A stretch of 64,000 bases of DNA from Fidelibacterota bacterium (GTDB taxonomy: Bacteria; Pseudomonadota; Alphaproteobacteria; Rhodospirillales; Rhodospirillaceae). A program made the position numbers and the translations under genes. Positions 44,824-54,028 of this stretch are shown in pieces. Positions within the stretch are counted from its first letter, which is position 1. Each line of letters starts with the position of its first letter. The notes under the pieces are model-generated. The model worked only from the letters and a program-made list of their open reading frames with translations. It searched no databases and had not been told where the DNA came from. The DNA is taken from assembly GCA_947476275.1 (NCBI GenBank), contig CANJPQ010000005.1:62001-126000 (forward strand), written 5' to 3'.

Positions 44824-45979
44824 GATCGGCGATCAAATCGTCCGTGTGCTCAAGGCCGATGTGCAGGCGCACGCCGGGTTCGGGCTCCGCCCATGTCTCC
44901 GCCGTGCGGGCCTCGCTCGGGTGCGACGGCGCGATGAGGCTCTCAAAGCCGCCCCATGAGAAACCAAGCGGAAATAGCGTCATGCCGTCGATCATCGCGG
45001 CGACCGCGGCGTCCGAGGTGCGATGGAACACCATGCCCAGAAGACCCGACGCACCGCTGAAATCGCGCTTCCAGATCGCGTGGCCCGGATCCTCGGGCAG
45101 CGCGGGATAGAGCACGCGCTTGACCTCCGGCTGCTGCTGCAACCATTTCGCCACCACCATTGCGTTGGCTTGATGTTGTTTCAGCCGCACCGCGAGTGTG
45201 CGCAGCCCACGGGTGGCGAGATAGACTTCGTCGGGTGCGACGACGATCCCGATCTGCGACACGGCGCGCCCCACACCGCTGCGGGCGCGATCGTTCACTG
45301 CAATGGTGCCGATCAGCGCATCGGAGTGGCCGACGATATATTTGGTCGCGGCCTGAATGGAGACATCGGCCCCGAGTGCAAGCGGCTGACAGAACAGTGG
45401 GCTCGCCCACGTATTGTCCACCAGCAACAACGCGTCGCGCGCGTGCGCGGCTTTCGCGAGCGCCGGCAGGTCCTGCATCTCGAAGGTATGGGACCCAGGC
45501 GCTTCGGCAAAGATCACGGTCGTGTTCGGCTTCATCAGCGCCGCGATACCGGCGCCGACGGTCGGCGGGTAGTAGGTTGTGCTGATCCCCAAGGCCGCGA
45601 GCAGACCGTCGCAGAAAGTGCGCGTCGGTTCGTAGGCGGAGTCGGTCACCAGGATGTTGTCGCCGGCTTTGACGCAGCCAAGGATGGCCAGCGTGCAGGC
45701 CGAGAGGCCCGAGGGCGTGAGAAAGGTCTCCGCCGCCCCCTCCAAGTCGCTGATCGCTTCCTGGAACGTCCAGTGGGTCGGCGTGCCGCGGCGACCGTAG
45801 AACAGCACCTTCTCGTGCTTCTTGAAGACCCGGTCGCTGGCCGCGCGCAGCGCCGCGACGCTCTCGAAGACGACCGTCGAGGCGTGGAACACCGGTGTGT
45901 TTACGATCCCGGCATTGCGCGCCTTATTGACGCCGGCGCGCACGACCTGGGTTTCCGCCTTGGGCTTCTTGCTGGTCAT
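44783..45979 (-). CDS. metC: Cystathionine beta-lyase-like PLP enzyme
   Basis: 398 residues of the Cys/Met-metabolism PLP family. Substrate and cofactor signatures: YGRRGTPTHWTFQEAI, LTPSGLSACTLAILG, LLLVDNTWASPLF (cofactor Asp) and SIQAATKYIVGHSDALIG with the Schiff-base Lys. The YxRxGTPT motif matches beta-lyases (MetC), which split cystathionine to homocysteine, pyruvate and ammonia. It precedes the TPR-glycosyltransferase gene with a 41-bp overlap. The terminator at 46014-46039 belongs to the gene read before it. Confidence 0.88.
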   Translation of the reverse strand: MTSKKPKAETQVVRAGVNKARNAGIVNTPVFHASTVVFESVAALRAASDRVFKKHEKVLFYGRRGTPTHWTFQEAISDLEGAAETFLTPSGLSACTLAILGCVKAGDNILVTDSAYEPTRTFCDGLLAALGISTTYYPPTVGAGIAALMKPNTTVIFAEAPGSHTFEMQDLPALAKAAHARDALLLVDNTWASPLFCQPLALGADVSIQAATKYIVGHSDALIGTIAVNDRARSGVGRAVSQIGIVVAPDEVYLATRGLRTLAVRLKQHQANAMVVAKWLQQQPEVKRVLYPALPEDPGHAIWKRDFSGASGLLGMVFHRTSDAAVAAMIDGMTLFPLGFSWGGFESLIAPSHPSEARTAETWAEPEPGVRLHIGLEHTDDLIADLAAGLARFRDALG

Positions 45980-46013
45980 GCCCGCAACCTACTCATGATC
46001 GGGGGCAGAAAAA

Positions 46014-46039
46014 AGCCCCGGCCGTTTCCGGCCGGGGCT
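46014..46039 (-). terminator. Intrinsic terminator of the TonB-receptor gene
   Basis: Perfect 11-bp stem AGCCCCGGCCG / CGGCCGGGGCT with a 4-base loop. On the minus strand it is followed by a run of T (46014 down to 46009). It lies 30 bp past the receptor stop and upstream of metC. Confidence 0.92.
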
Positions 46040-46068
46040 CTGATCCACCAAAACGGCGGAAAGGAGGC

Positions 46069-48636
46069 TTAGAAATCGATCGTCGTGCGGATACCGAACT
46101 GACGCTTGCTGTTCTGCGTCACGGCGATGCCCTGGAAGTTGGTCAGCTGAGCGAGGTTCGGCGCGTGGTCGAAGTCGGTCCAGCGTGCGCAAGCCGACCA
46201 ATTCTTGTCGTCGAGCAGGTTACGCACGAAGCCTTCAACGCGAACGCCTTCCTTGGTGATGCCGGCACGGGTGTTGACCGTCCAGTAGGACTTGCAATAC
46301 GCGAGATTGCTTTCATCAGCCATGGTCTTGCCGACGTAGTTGGCGTCGCCGCTGATGTACCATTCCCACTTATCATTGAGCGCGCCGGTGTAGGTGGTGG
46401 CCAGCTGGCCGGACCAATCCGGGAAGCGCGCCGTCGAGTTGCCCTTCATCTGCGAGTAGCCGGCGATCGGCGCCACGAAGTTGAACAGGAAGTAGGTGTA
46501 CTTCGACTTGGCCCAGGTGACGTTCGTGTGCACGTCCCAACCGTCGGCGACACGGACGTTGCCTTCGAACTCGATGCCCTTCAATTCGACATCGCCCGGG
46601 ACGTTGACGTTACGGGCGTTCAGGTACGCCGAGCCGTCGAGGTTCGTGGCGGGATTGCCGGCCGTACCCGTGCCGAGCGGAAGGGTGCCGGTGGTGCAAC
46701 CGCCACCGAAGCCGTGGCTGGGGCTACCGCAATCTTCCTGCAGGTTGACCACGCTGCGTCCCTTGGCTCCGGTCCACTTACCGTAGTAGCCGGCGACGCT
46801 GAAGTTCGCGCGGTTTTCCCAAAGCTGCTGCTTCCAGCCGATTTCACCCATCTTCAGGATTTCGGCGGGCAGTTCCGCGCCCGAGGTCGGGAGCACTGCC
46901 TTGTACTGACGCAGTTCGTTCGGGGTAGCCGAAGCGATCTGGGCGTTCGGCTGACCTTGGATGACGCCTTGCGAATAGCTCGCGTAGATATTCGTCATCG
47001 GGGTCGGCTGATACTTCAAGATCGCGCGCGGCAGGAAGTTCTTATCGACCTTGTAGAGCGGCTTCGGCGTCAGGACGGCCGTGCCGGCCTTGTTGTACTG
47101 GTACCGACCTTCACCGATCGCCGTGATCTCGTCGGTGATCTTGTAGGTCAAGGAAGCGAACACGCCCCACGCGTCGATGGAGTCGGAGTTCTGCAACAGC
47201 GTGTTGCTGGTGCCGCCGCCCGTGGTGGGATTGAGCGTACAAGGCTGACCCGCCGGCGGCGGGGAGACGATGGTCGTGCAGAGCGACACCGACGCACCGC
47301 CCGAGCCGGACGAGATGAACTTCTGCTTGTAGTAGTTGGCGCCGGCGAGCCAGGCCAGACGCTGATCCGACGGCGAAGCAATGCGCGCTTCGATCGAGTG
47401 GTCGGTCGCGTACTGCGGATCGTTCGAATACCAGTTCTCAACCGCGGTCAGGCCGAAGTCGCGAATCCAGTTCGCACGCAGGCGGTTGTACCCGCCTTGG
47501 ACCGTGGCGATATAGCCGCCGCCAAACTCGTAATCGAGGTTGCCGGAGAAACGCATCACGTCGCGCACCAAGCCCATGTGGTCGATCTTCAGCGTGGTGC
47601 CGAGCTCGGGCCGCTGCGGGGTATTCACGAGGCCGTTGATGAGGATGTTCGGCTGGCCGACGCGCGCCGCCTGCCCCGGCATCAGGCTTGTGTTGGTGTC
47701 GATGATTTTGCGAATGCCGGTCGCGGAGATCGCGGTGCCTTCGGTCGGCAGGGCGCCGCAAACATAGAGCTTCGGCGACGAATTCGGCACCGCCGGATCC
47801 TGGGTCTTGATGGTCTTACCGGTACAGGTGTCGTTCGCCCAGCCGGAGACAAGACCGCCGGCGGGAGCGCCGTCCTCATCGAAGTTGTAGTAGCCGTGGA
47901 ACTTGATTTTGAGATTTTCCGACGGGGTCGCGTAGAGCGTCCCGTTGATAGCCTTCGACGACTCTTCGCCGAGTCCGCCGCCGTCGGTAGCGCGCCACAT
48001 CGCGCCGCGCGAGTACAGGCGCGCACCGACGCGGTAGGCGAGCTTGTCTTGGACGATCGGGCCTTCGTGGTCGAGCGAGACGTCGTACTCGCTGTAGGTC
48101 GCGCCGGAAGCGCTGACCTTGCCTTTGTATTCTGTGAGCGACGGCGTCTTGGTGATGTAGTTGACCGCGCCGCCGAAGGTGTTGCGGCCGAAGTAAGCCG
48201 ACTGCGGACCTTTCACGACTTCGACGCGCTCGATGTCATTGAGCGGAATCGATTGGGTGCCGCCGAAAACGTAGATGCCGTCGATGAACAACGAGCCGAG
48301 CTGAAGCGACGGGCTGTCCGAGTTCACGTTCATGCCGCGGAAGCGGATGGCGGTGTTGTAACGGCCGGGCTGCTGTCCGCCCTGGTTGGAATACTGCATG
48401 CCCGGTGTGGACTGCGCGATGTCTTCGAGGCCCTTGAAGGCCTTCTTCTCGATGTCGGCCGCGGAGAACGCGGTGATCGACAGAGGAATTTCGGTGAGTT
48501 TTTCTTCGCGCTTACGCGCGGTAACCACGATTTCTTCCAGCGCCAGATTTTGCGCGTGCGCCGGGCGTTCGACCCCGGTGAACGCGATCAGCAAAGCCAT
48601 TCCCGCCGCGCCTGCGGCATAGTTGCGTCGCATCAT
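46069..48636 (-). CDS. TonB-dependent outer-membrane receptor
   Basis: 855 residues from the ATG at 48636, with a GGGGGAA site; the frame back to 48747 would spoil the signal peptide. Signal peptide up to about AHA-QN. A TonB-box-like EEIVVTA lies at the mature N-terminus. The plug domain has IPLSITAFSAADIEKK and the RFRGMNV segment, and the barrel ends in the canonical terminal phenylalanine (TIDF). Ligand unknown; the type is common in sphingomonad-like and other alphaproteobacteria for oligomers or iron chelates. A LysR gene and two peptide-type binding proteins lie upstream. Confidence 0.93.
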   Translation of the reverse strand: MMRRNYAAGAAGMALLIAFTGVERPAHAQNLALEEIVVTARKREEKLTEIPLSITAFSAADIEKKAFKGLEDIAQSTPGMQYSNQGGQQPGRYNTAIRFRGMNVNSDSPSLQLGSLFIDGIYVFGGTQSIPLNDIERVEVVKGPQSAYFGRNTFGGAVNYITKTPSLTEYKGKVSASGATYSEYDVSLDHEGPIVQDKLAYRVGARLYSRGAMWRATDGGGLGEESSKAINGTLYATPSENLKIKFHGYYNFDEDGAPAGGLVSGWANDTCTGKTIKTQDPAVPNSSPKLYVCGALPTEGTAISATGIRKIIDTNTSLMPGQAARVGQPNILINGLVNTPQRPELGTTLKIDHMGLVRDVMRFSGNLDYEFGGGYIATVQGGYNRLRANWIRDFGLTAVENWYSNDPQYATDHSIEARIASPSDQRLAWLAGANYYKQKFISSGSGGASVSLCTTIVSPPPAGQPCTLNPTTGGGTSNTLLQNSDSIDAWGVFASLTYKITDEITAIGEGRYQYNKAGTAVLTPKPLYKVDKNFLPRAILKYQPTPMTNIYASYSQGVIQGQPNAQIASATPNELRQYKAVLPTSGAELPAEILKMGEIGWKQQLWENRANFSVAGYYGKWTGAKGRSVVNLQEDCGSPSHGFGGGCTTGTLPLGTGTAGNPATNLDGSAYLNARNVNVPGDVELKGIEFEGNVRVADGWDVHTNVTWAKSKYTYFLFNFVAPIAGYSQMKGNSTARFPDWSGQLATTYTGALNDKWEWYISGDANYVGKTMADESNLAYCKSYWTVNTRAGITKEGVRVEGFVRNLLDDKNWSACARWTDFDHAPNLAQLTNFQGIAVTQNSKRQFGIRTTIDF

Positions 48637-48850
48637 GTGTGATTCCCCCTGAAGCGGCGCCGCCGCCTCGTTGCTTGCAGGCCCTTCCCTGAGCCGGTCG
48701 CAAGCTTCGGTGTTTGCGATGCGGCAAGTCCAACAACCCGCTGCCATATATGCACAACTGTTTGGGGTACTCGCGCGAACCCGGCGCGCGAGACAATCTA
48801 TTTATGATAGATAACAATGACTTATGTATGGTGTGGCGCAAACGCACCGG
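48637..48850. promoter_or_regulatory. Receptor upstream region with dyad
   Basis: 214 bp between the LysR stop and the receptor start. It holds an AT-rich dyad ATCTAT-TTATG-ATAGAT (48796-48812), unusual in this GC-rich genome. Likely part of the receptor promoter or operator. No gene is visible. Confidence 0.4.
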
Positions 48851-49762
48851 TCATGCGGCCGAGAGGTTCTGGCAAACCTCGCGCAGAAGGGGAATGAATG
48901 CTTTCGCGGCCGGGGAGAGCGGACCTTTGCTTCGGTAAGCGAGCAGCGCGGGCCGCTCGGCAGAGAACGGCGCGATCGAGAGTGCGACCAGATCCCCGGT
49001 CCGCAGCTCATGCGCCATCATCTCGCGGCCCAGCAGACAGATGCAGTCTTCGCTCGAGAGCAGGCTGATGGTCAGCGGGGTGGAGTCGGTGCGGATCACA
49101 TCCTTCGGCGGCGAGATCCCGGCTGCGCTGAAGGCATCGCACACACGCAGCCATGGATCGTAGTTCTGCGACGGCGCGATCCACGGATACGGCACAAAAT
49201 CCGAAAGCGTCAGGTGCTTCGCGCGCGCCAATGGATGTTGCGGGCGGACCATGATCGCATCCCGCTCCATGAACAGGCGCACAGTCGTGACGTCGGGCGG
49301 GACCTGGACGGATTCCAGCGGCGCGCTGGCCACAAGATCAAGTTCGCCCCGCAAGAGCCGCTGATACAGCGTCGGTGAAACATCGACGAAGGCGGAAATG
49401 CCTATCCCCGGCCGCTGCGCGCGGAACCGATGGATCGCCGGCGCCATGATGTTGCGCGCGAGCGAAAGACCGACGCCGAGATTGAGCGTGCCGAGCTTTG
49501 CGCCACTGAGCGCATTCAGTTCGGCGTTGGCGAGCCTGGTTTCCGCCAGGATGGTCTGCGCGCGGCGTTCGAGGGTGCGCGCGAATGTGGTGGGAGTCGC
49601 GCCGAAGGCGCTGCGCTCGAAAAGCGCCACGCCGAGTTCCTCCTCCAGCTTCGCGATGGCCTTGCTGACGGCCTGCTGGGAAACCCCGGTGGCGGCGGCG
49701 GCGAGATTGAACTGGCCGTGCTCGATCACGGCCAGGAAGTGCTCGAGCTTGCGTGGATCCAC
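48851..49762 (-). CDS. LysR-family transcriptional regulator
   Basis: 303 residues. N-terminal winged helix-turn-helix MDPRKLEHFLAVIEHGQFNLAAAATGVSQQAVSKAIAKLEEELGVALFER is the standard LysR DNA-binding domain. The C-terminal effector domain follows. It is divergent from the tandem solute-binding protein genes (107-bp gap with CAA-N9-TTG at 49806-49820, a weak candidate LysR box) and precedes the TonB receptor on its own strand. This suggests it controls one or both of these uptake components. Confidence 0.92.
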   Translation of the reverse strand: MDPRKLEHFLAVIEHGQFNLAAAATGVSQQAVSKAIAKLEEELGVALFERSAFGATPTTFARTLERRAQTILAETRLANAELNALSGAKLGTLNLGVGLSLARNIMAPAIHRFRAQRPGIGISAFVDVSPTLYQRLLRGELDLVASAPLESVQVPPDVTTVRLFMERDAIMVRPQHPLARAKHLTLSDFVPYPWIAPSQNYDPWLRVCDAFSAAGISPPKDVIRTDSTPLTISLLSSEDCICLLGREMMAHELRTGDLVALSIAPFSAERPALLAYRSKGPLSPAAKAFIPLLREVCQNLSAA

Positions 49763-49869
49763 GATGCGCCCCCGTCTTCCAGCAAGACTACACCTGCCGG
49801 TTGTTCAAATGATAGCCTTGGATGTTCCTCCGGCTTGCTGCGAAGCGGCGGACGGGTCAGGAAGAGAGG

Positions 49870-51393
49870 ATGCGGACTCCCATGCGAACCAGGCGATTCA
49901 TTCTTACGTCGGCGATGTCGGCGCTGATGCTTCTGGCCACGACCGGGATGGGCGCGGCGGCTGCGACCTTGCGGGTCGCCACGACCGCCCTGCCCGGCTC
50001 CCTGGGCAATCCCTATCGCACCACCGGCATCCCAAACATTTACGCATGGTCGGCGATTTTTGACGGGCTGACGCGGATCGATGCGCGCGGCCAGTTGCAG
50101 CCGTGGCTCGCGACCGCGTGGACCCAAATCGATCCAGTCACCTGGCAGTTCACGCTGCGTCCGGGCGTGACGTTCTCCAACGGCGCGCGATTCACCGCCG
50201 ACGCTGTCGTGAATGTCGCGAACTATCTGACTGGGCCCGCGGCGCCGCGGGAAACCGTGGCGCGCGAGCTCGGATTGAAGAGCGCGCGGCGCATTGACGA
50301 TCTCACGGTTGAACTCGTGACGGTGCAGCCGAACCCCATGCTGCCCCGCGCGCTGTCGTTATTTTACATGGTCGAGCCCGGGCAATGGCAGCGCCTGGGC
50401 CCCGAGGACTTCGCCAAGGACCCCGTCGGCACAGGGCCGTTCCGCGTCACACGCATGACGCCGAACACCTGGGAGCTTGCGGCGGTGCCGACCTCGTGGC
50501 GCCCGCCAAAGATGGAGGCGTTGCGCTTCACGGCCGCGCCGGACGTTTCTGCGCGCACGCAAGGCGTTCTTGCCAACCAGGTCGACCTTGCCTTGCAGCT
50601 TGGACCAAGCGAGGCGGACGCGCTCGATGCCGGCGGCGCGAAAGGCGTGCCCTATCCGATCGCCGAGGTGTGGGCTTACCAGTTCCATCAGGTCACCGGC
50701 GGCAATCCCGCGCTGCGCGACAAACGTGTGCGCGAGGCGCTCAACATCGCGGTGGATCGCGATACGATTGTGAAGGCGTTGTTCCATGGACGCGCGGTGC
50801 CCGCGCGCGAGCCCGCGCCATCGAATGCTTTCGGCTACGATCCGAACATCCCGCCGATTCCTTACGATCCCGCACGCGCCAAAGCGCTGCTGGCTGAAGC
50901 GGGATATCCCAACGGATTCCGTTTCATCATGCAGGCGGTGATCGGGTCCGGGCCGGCGGATGCCGACGTCTATCAAAAAGTCGCGCAGGATCTCTCGAAG
51001 ATCGGCGTGACGATGGAGATTCGCCCGTTCCCGGTTCAGCAGCTTTTTCGTGGCGTGGTCGAGGGCGCATGGGACGGCGATGCCTTCGGCCTGACCTACG
51101 CGACGCCGCCGTCGGTTGATGTGCTGCGCGGCATCACGCAGCACTCCTGTCTCGGCACGCACCCTTGGTATTGCGACCAATCAATCATGCCGACCATCCG
51201 TGCGGCGTATGTCGAAGCCGACCCCGCCAAGGCGATCGCCTTGCGGCAAGAGGTCATGCGCTCCTATCGCAACAACTATGCCTCGCTCTTCCTCTATGAA
51301 CTGACGCGCTTCGCCGGAACGGTGGCGGGCTTGCGCGGATTCGCCGAGGTGCACGGCTTCATTTCCTTCGACAAGATCGAGATCGTGAAATGA
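49870..51393 (+). CDS. Oligopeptide-type ABC solute-binding protein, tandem copy A
   Basis: 507 residues from the ATG at 49870 with AGGA 7 bases upstream; the ATG at 49882 is an alternative. The signal peptide has a hydrophobic core LTSAMSALMLLATTG and a likely cut near AAA-AT. SBP_bac_5 motifs: WQFTLRPGVTFSNGARFTADA, DPVGTGPFRVT, DKRVREALNIAVDRDTIVKALFHG. A cysteine pair HSCLGTHPWYCDQSIMP is shared with copy B and differs only in spacing in the copy at 24916. The stop overlaps copy B by 4 bp. No permease or ATPase is nearby. Confidence 0.9.
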   Translation: MRTPMRTRRFILTSAMSALMLLATTGMGAAAATLRVATTALPGSLGNPYRTTGIPNIYAWSAIFDGLTRIDARGQLQPWLATAWTQIDPVTWQFTLRPGVTFSNGARFTADAVVNVANYLTGPAAPRETVARELGLKSARRIDDLTVELVTVQPNPMLPRALSLFYMVEPGQWQRLGPEDFAKDPVGTGPFRVTRMTPNTWELAAVPTSWRPPKMEALRFTAAPDVSARTQGVLANQVDLALQLGPSEADALDAGGAKGVPYPIAEVWAYQFHQVTGGNPALRDKRVREALNIAVDRDTIVKALFHGRAVPAREPAPSNAFGYDPNIPPIPYDPARAKALLAEAGYPNGFRFIMQAVIGSGPADADVYQKVAQDLSKIGVTMEIRPFPVQQLFRGVVEGAWDGDAFGLTYATPPSVDVLRGITQHSCLGTHPWYCDQSIMPTIRAAYVEADPAKAIALRQEVMRSYRNNYASLFLYELTRFAGTVAGLRGFAEVHGFISFDKIEIVK

Positions 51394-52889
51394 TCCGTTG
51401 GCTTATGGCGATCGCGTTGGCCGTGAGTGTGACGCCGTCGCGCGCGGAAACGACGTTGCGCCTGGGCCTGGATGCTCTGCCGTTGTCGCTCGGCAATCCC
51501 TATCGCACCGCGGCGATCCCCAGCATCTACGTGCTGTCGGCAATGTTCGACGGCCTCACGCGCCTCGACAACGCCGGCACCCTTTCGCCCTGGCTCGCGA
51601 CCAAGTGGGAAAGCACCGACAACCTGACTTGGCGTTTCACGCTGCGCGATGACGTGCACTTCTCCAACGGCGTGCCGCTCACCGCCGACGCGGTGAAAGC
51701 GGCCGTCGACTACCTGGCCAGCGACGCGGCCGCCGCCAAAGAAGGCTTGATCCGCGAGATCCCCGCCCTGCGCGGCGCGCGCGTGATCGATCCGCACACC
51801 GTGGAGATCACGCTGATCGAAAGCGATCCATTGTTCCCCCGCTCTGCGGCCGCATTGCCGGTGGCGGAACCGGGTCAGTGGGCAAAGCTGGGGCGCGAGG
51901 CTTTTTCCCGCGCGCCCGTGGGCACTGGCCCGTTCGTGCTGGAACGATGGGAAGCCAATCGCGGCGTGTTCAAGGCCTTCGCCGGATCATGGCGCAAGCC
52001 CAAGGTCGATCGGCTGGAGATCATCGCCGTACCGGACCGCAGTGCGCGGGTGGCCGCCGTCCTATCGGGCCAGCTGGACGTCGCGCTCGGGCTCGGTCCG
52101 GAGGATGTGCACGAGATCGCGGCCGCCGGCGGCAAGGACGTGCGCGTGCCGACTGCGCAGGTGTTCGGCTGGTCGTACATGCTCACCAAGAAGATCGCCG
52201 CACCCCTGACCGACGTCCGCGTCCGCCGCGCGCTGATCATGGCGACCGATCGCAAGCTTATCGTCGACAAGCTGCTGGACGGCGCGGGCGCGGTGGCCAA
52301 CCAGCCCGCGTCGCGCGCCTCGTTCGGCTACAATGCGAACATCGTGACGCTGCCCTACGATCCTGCGAAGGCCAAAGCCCTGTTGGCGGAAGCGGGCTAT
52401 CCGAATGGCTTTGCCATGACGCTAAGTTCCGCGGCCGGTTCATCGGCGGCGGATTCGGAGATCCATCAGCGCATCGCTGCCGATCTTGCGAAAATCGGTG
52501 TGAAGGTGGAGATCCGCACCACCACAATGGCGCAGTATCTGCTGAACATCAGCCGCGCGGGCTTCGAGACAGACGCCTTCGTGACGATTTTCCCGAGCGA
52601 TCCCAATCTCGATGCGCTGCGGCCCTTGCGCCTGCACAGCTGCCTGCGCCGTGAGCCGTTCTATTGCGACCAGCGCATCATGCCCAAGATCGAGGCCGCC
52701 CTGCATGAGGCGGATCCGGTCAAGAGTGTCGCCCTGCGCCGCGAGATCATGGCGTGGTACGCGGACGAAGCGCCGTCGCTGTTCATCTACGAGGGCATGC
52801 GCTTCATCGGCACCGGCGCCGCCGTCGGCGGCTACGCCGAAGCCAACGGCATGATCGCCTTCGACAAGATCACCCTGTCGGCGAAATAG
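51390..52889 (+). CDS. Oligopeptide-type ABC solute-binding protein, tandem copy B
   Basis: 499 residues; starts in the 4-bp overlap with copy A, so translation is probably coupled. Signal peptide MIRWLMAIALAVSVTPSRA. Motifs as in copy A: WRFTLRDDVHFSNGVPLTADA, APVGTGPFVLERWE, DVRVRRALIMATDRKLIVDKL, and the cysteine pair HSCLRREPFYCDQRIMP. Copies A and B are clear tandem duplicates that have diverged, perhaps to bind different ligands. The 3' end overlaps the convergent HExxH gene by 20 bp. Confidence 0.9.
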   Translation: MIRWLMAIALAVSVTPSRAETTLRLGLDALPLSLGNPYRTAAIPSIYVLSAMFDGLTRLDNAGTLSPWLATKWESTDNLTWRFTLRDDVHFSNGVPLTADAVKAAVDYLASDAAAAKEGLIREIPALRGARVIDPHTVEITLIESDPLFPRSAAALPVAEPGQWAKLGREAFSRAPVGTGPFVLERWEANRGVFKAFAGSWRKPKVDRLEIIAVPDRSARVAAVLSGQLDVALGLGPEDVHEIAAAGGKDVRVPTAQVFGWSYMLTKKIAAPLTDVRVRRALIMATDRKLIVDKLLDGAGAVANQPASRASFGYNANIVTLPYDPAKAKALLAEAGYPNGFAMTLSSAAGSSAADSEIHQRIAADLAKIGVKVEIRTTTMAQYLLNISRAGFETDAFVTIFPSDPNLDALRPLRLHSCLRREPFYCDQRIMPKIEAALHEADPVKSVALRREIMAWYADEAPSLFIYEGMRFIGTGAAVGGYAEANGMIAFDKITLSAK

Positions 52890-53502
52890 CTGGCGCCGAA
52901 ATAGGCACACCCGTCTCGTCGATCAGACCGCGCGCGATCAGCGCGTCGACGCAGCGCACGAAATGCGCCGGCGTGCCGGGCTTGTCGTATTGCTCAAGCC
53001 AGTTCTGTTCGGCGAAGGCAAGGATCGCCGGCTCGTCGTGCACGGCTTCCCATAAGATCCCGAGCAAGGAGGAGAGGTTTTCCTCCTCTTCCTTGGTCAC
53101 CTCGTTGACGCAGGTCGCCGCATCGGCTTCGGCGGCGCGGCCGCTTTCGGGGCCGGCCCCAAGGCCGAAGTCCGGCAGCGCGCGGCGCTCCGGATGCGTG
53201 ATCTGCCAATGCGCGATCTCGTGGAACACGACGCTGGTTTCCGACCGCGTGCGGATGACCTCGCCGTCCCAGGAGAAAGCCACTGCGGGATCCTCGTCGC
53301 GGGTGGGGATGCCCATGCGGTGCGCCAGCGCCACCGCCTTATACTGGCCGGCCCAGAGGTCCGCGGTGAAGCCGGGGCAGAAGCGGTGCGTCTGAGCGAT
53401 GCGCGCAAACACCGCGCGCGCAGGCCCGGCCGCCGGCAATTGCGCAGCGAACGCAGCGAGTATGCGCGGCACGTCGGCCGGATCAATTGGCGTCAAGATC
53501 AT
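52870..53502 (-). CDS. HExxH-motif protein, distantly like EF-P hydroxylase (EpmC)
   Basis: 210 residues. FHEIAHWQITHPERRALPDFGLG contains HEIAH (residues 94-98) in the same setting as EpmC (HEIAHW ... RR ... DFG). EpmC hydroxylates the beta-lysylated lysine of elongation factor P in gammaproteobacteria. A Glu-rich stretch KEEEENL follows. No signal peptide. Alternatively it is an unrelated zinc metallopeptidase-like protein. No EpmA or EpmB is in the window. The gene overlaps the tandem binding-protein gene end by 20 bp in convergent orientation. Confidence 0.55.
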   Translation of the reverse strand: MILTPIDPADVPRILAAFAAQLPAAGPARAVFARIAQTHRFCPGFTADLWAGQYKAVALAHRMGIPTRDEDPAVAFSWDGEVIRTRSETSVVFHEIAHWQITHPERRALPDFGLGAGPESGRAAEADAATCVNEVTKEEEENLSSLLGILWEAVHDEPAILAFAEQNWLEQYDKPGTPAHFVRCVDALIARGLIDETGVPISAPAISPTG

Positions 53503-53566
53503 GGCGGCGGCGTCTTACGCCAGTCCGGTGGACGCGTCTAGGATGGGCCGAAACCGGGAGTTCGCC

Positions 53567-54028
53567 ATGTCGATCATCAAGGCCCGCCTGCCCCTGCTCG
53601 CTCGCCACGAGGGCATCTGGGAAGGCACCTATCGCTTCATCACGCCGCAGTTGGCGGTCAATGACCAGTATGATTTTCGAATCACCGTAAGCTTCCCGGA
53701 CGACGGCCAAGGCGGCATCACCTACCGCCAGGAAAGCGCCTATCGCTGGCCGGACGGTCGCACCCAACACCTCTCCTACGACGCGCAGTATCGCGACGAC
53801 AACGGGCGCGCCATCGTCGCCTTCGACGGCCGCATCGCCGGCAGGATGTGGGAGCTCGACGCGCGCACGATCTACCTCACCTTCGGCTTCGCCGATCAGC
53901 CCGGCGTGGAGGTGTGCGAAATGATCCAGCTTGCGCCCAACGGCCGGGACCGGGCGCGCACCTGGCACTGGTTCAACGACAGCAAGTTATTCCAGCTGAC
54001 CCTGGTGGATGAACGACGCGTCGCTTAG
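53567..54028 (+). CDS. Hypothetical protein, lipocalin-like
   Basis: 153 residues from the ATG at 53567 after GGGAG; an ATG at 53543 is possible. The protein begins LPLLARHEGIWEGTYRFI and is rich in beta strands (YDFRITVSFPDD, ITYRQESAYRW, MWELDARTIYLTFGF, ARTWHWFND), suggesting a small barrel of the DUF3598/lipocalin kind. No catalytic signature is recognised. The stop overlaps the convergent nuclease-fold gene by 4 bp. Confidence 0.6.
   Translation: MSIIKARLPLLARHEGIWEGTYRFITPQLAVNDQYDFRITVSFPDDGQGGITYRQESAYRWPDGRTQHLSYDAQYRDDNGRAIVAFDGRIAGRMWELDARTIYLTFGFADQPGVEVCEMIQLAPNGRDRARTWHWFNDSKLFQLTLVDERRVA

Noticed and set aside
46165-48642. 825-codon open frame opposite the TonB receptor
   Set aside because: Antisense shadow of a clear receptor gene; composition is Arg/Asp/Val-rich without recognisable motifs.
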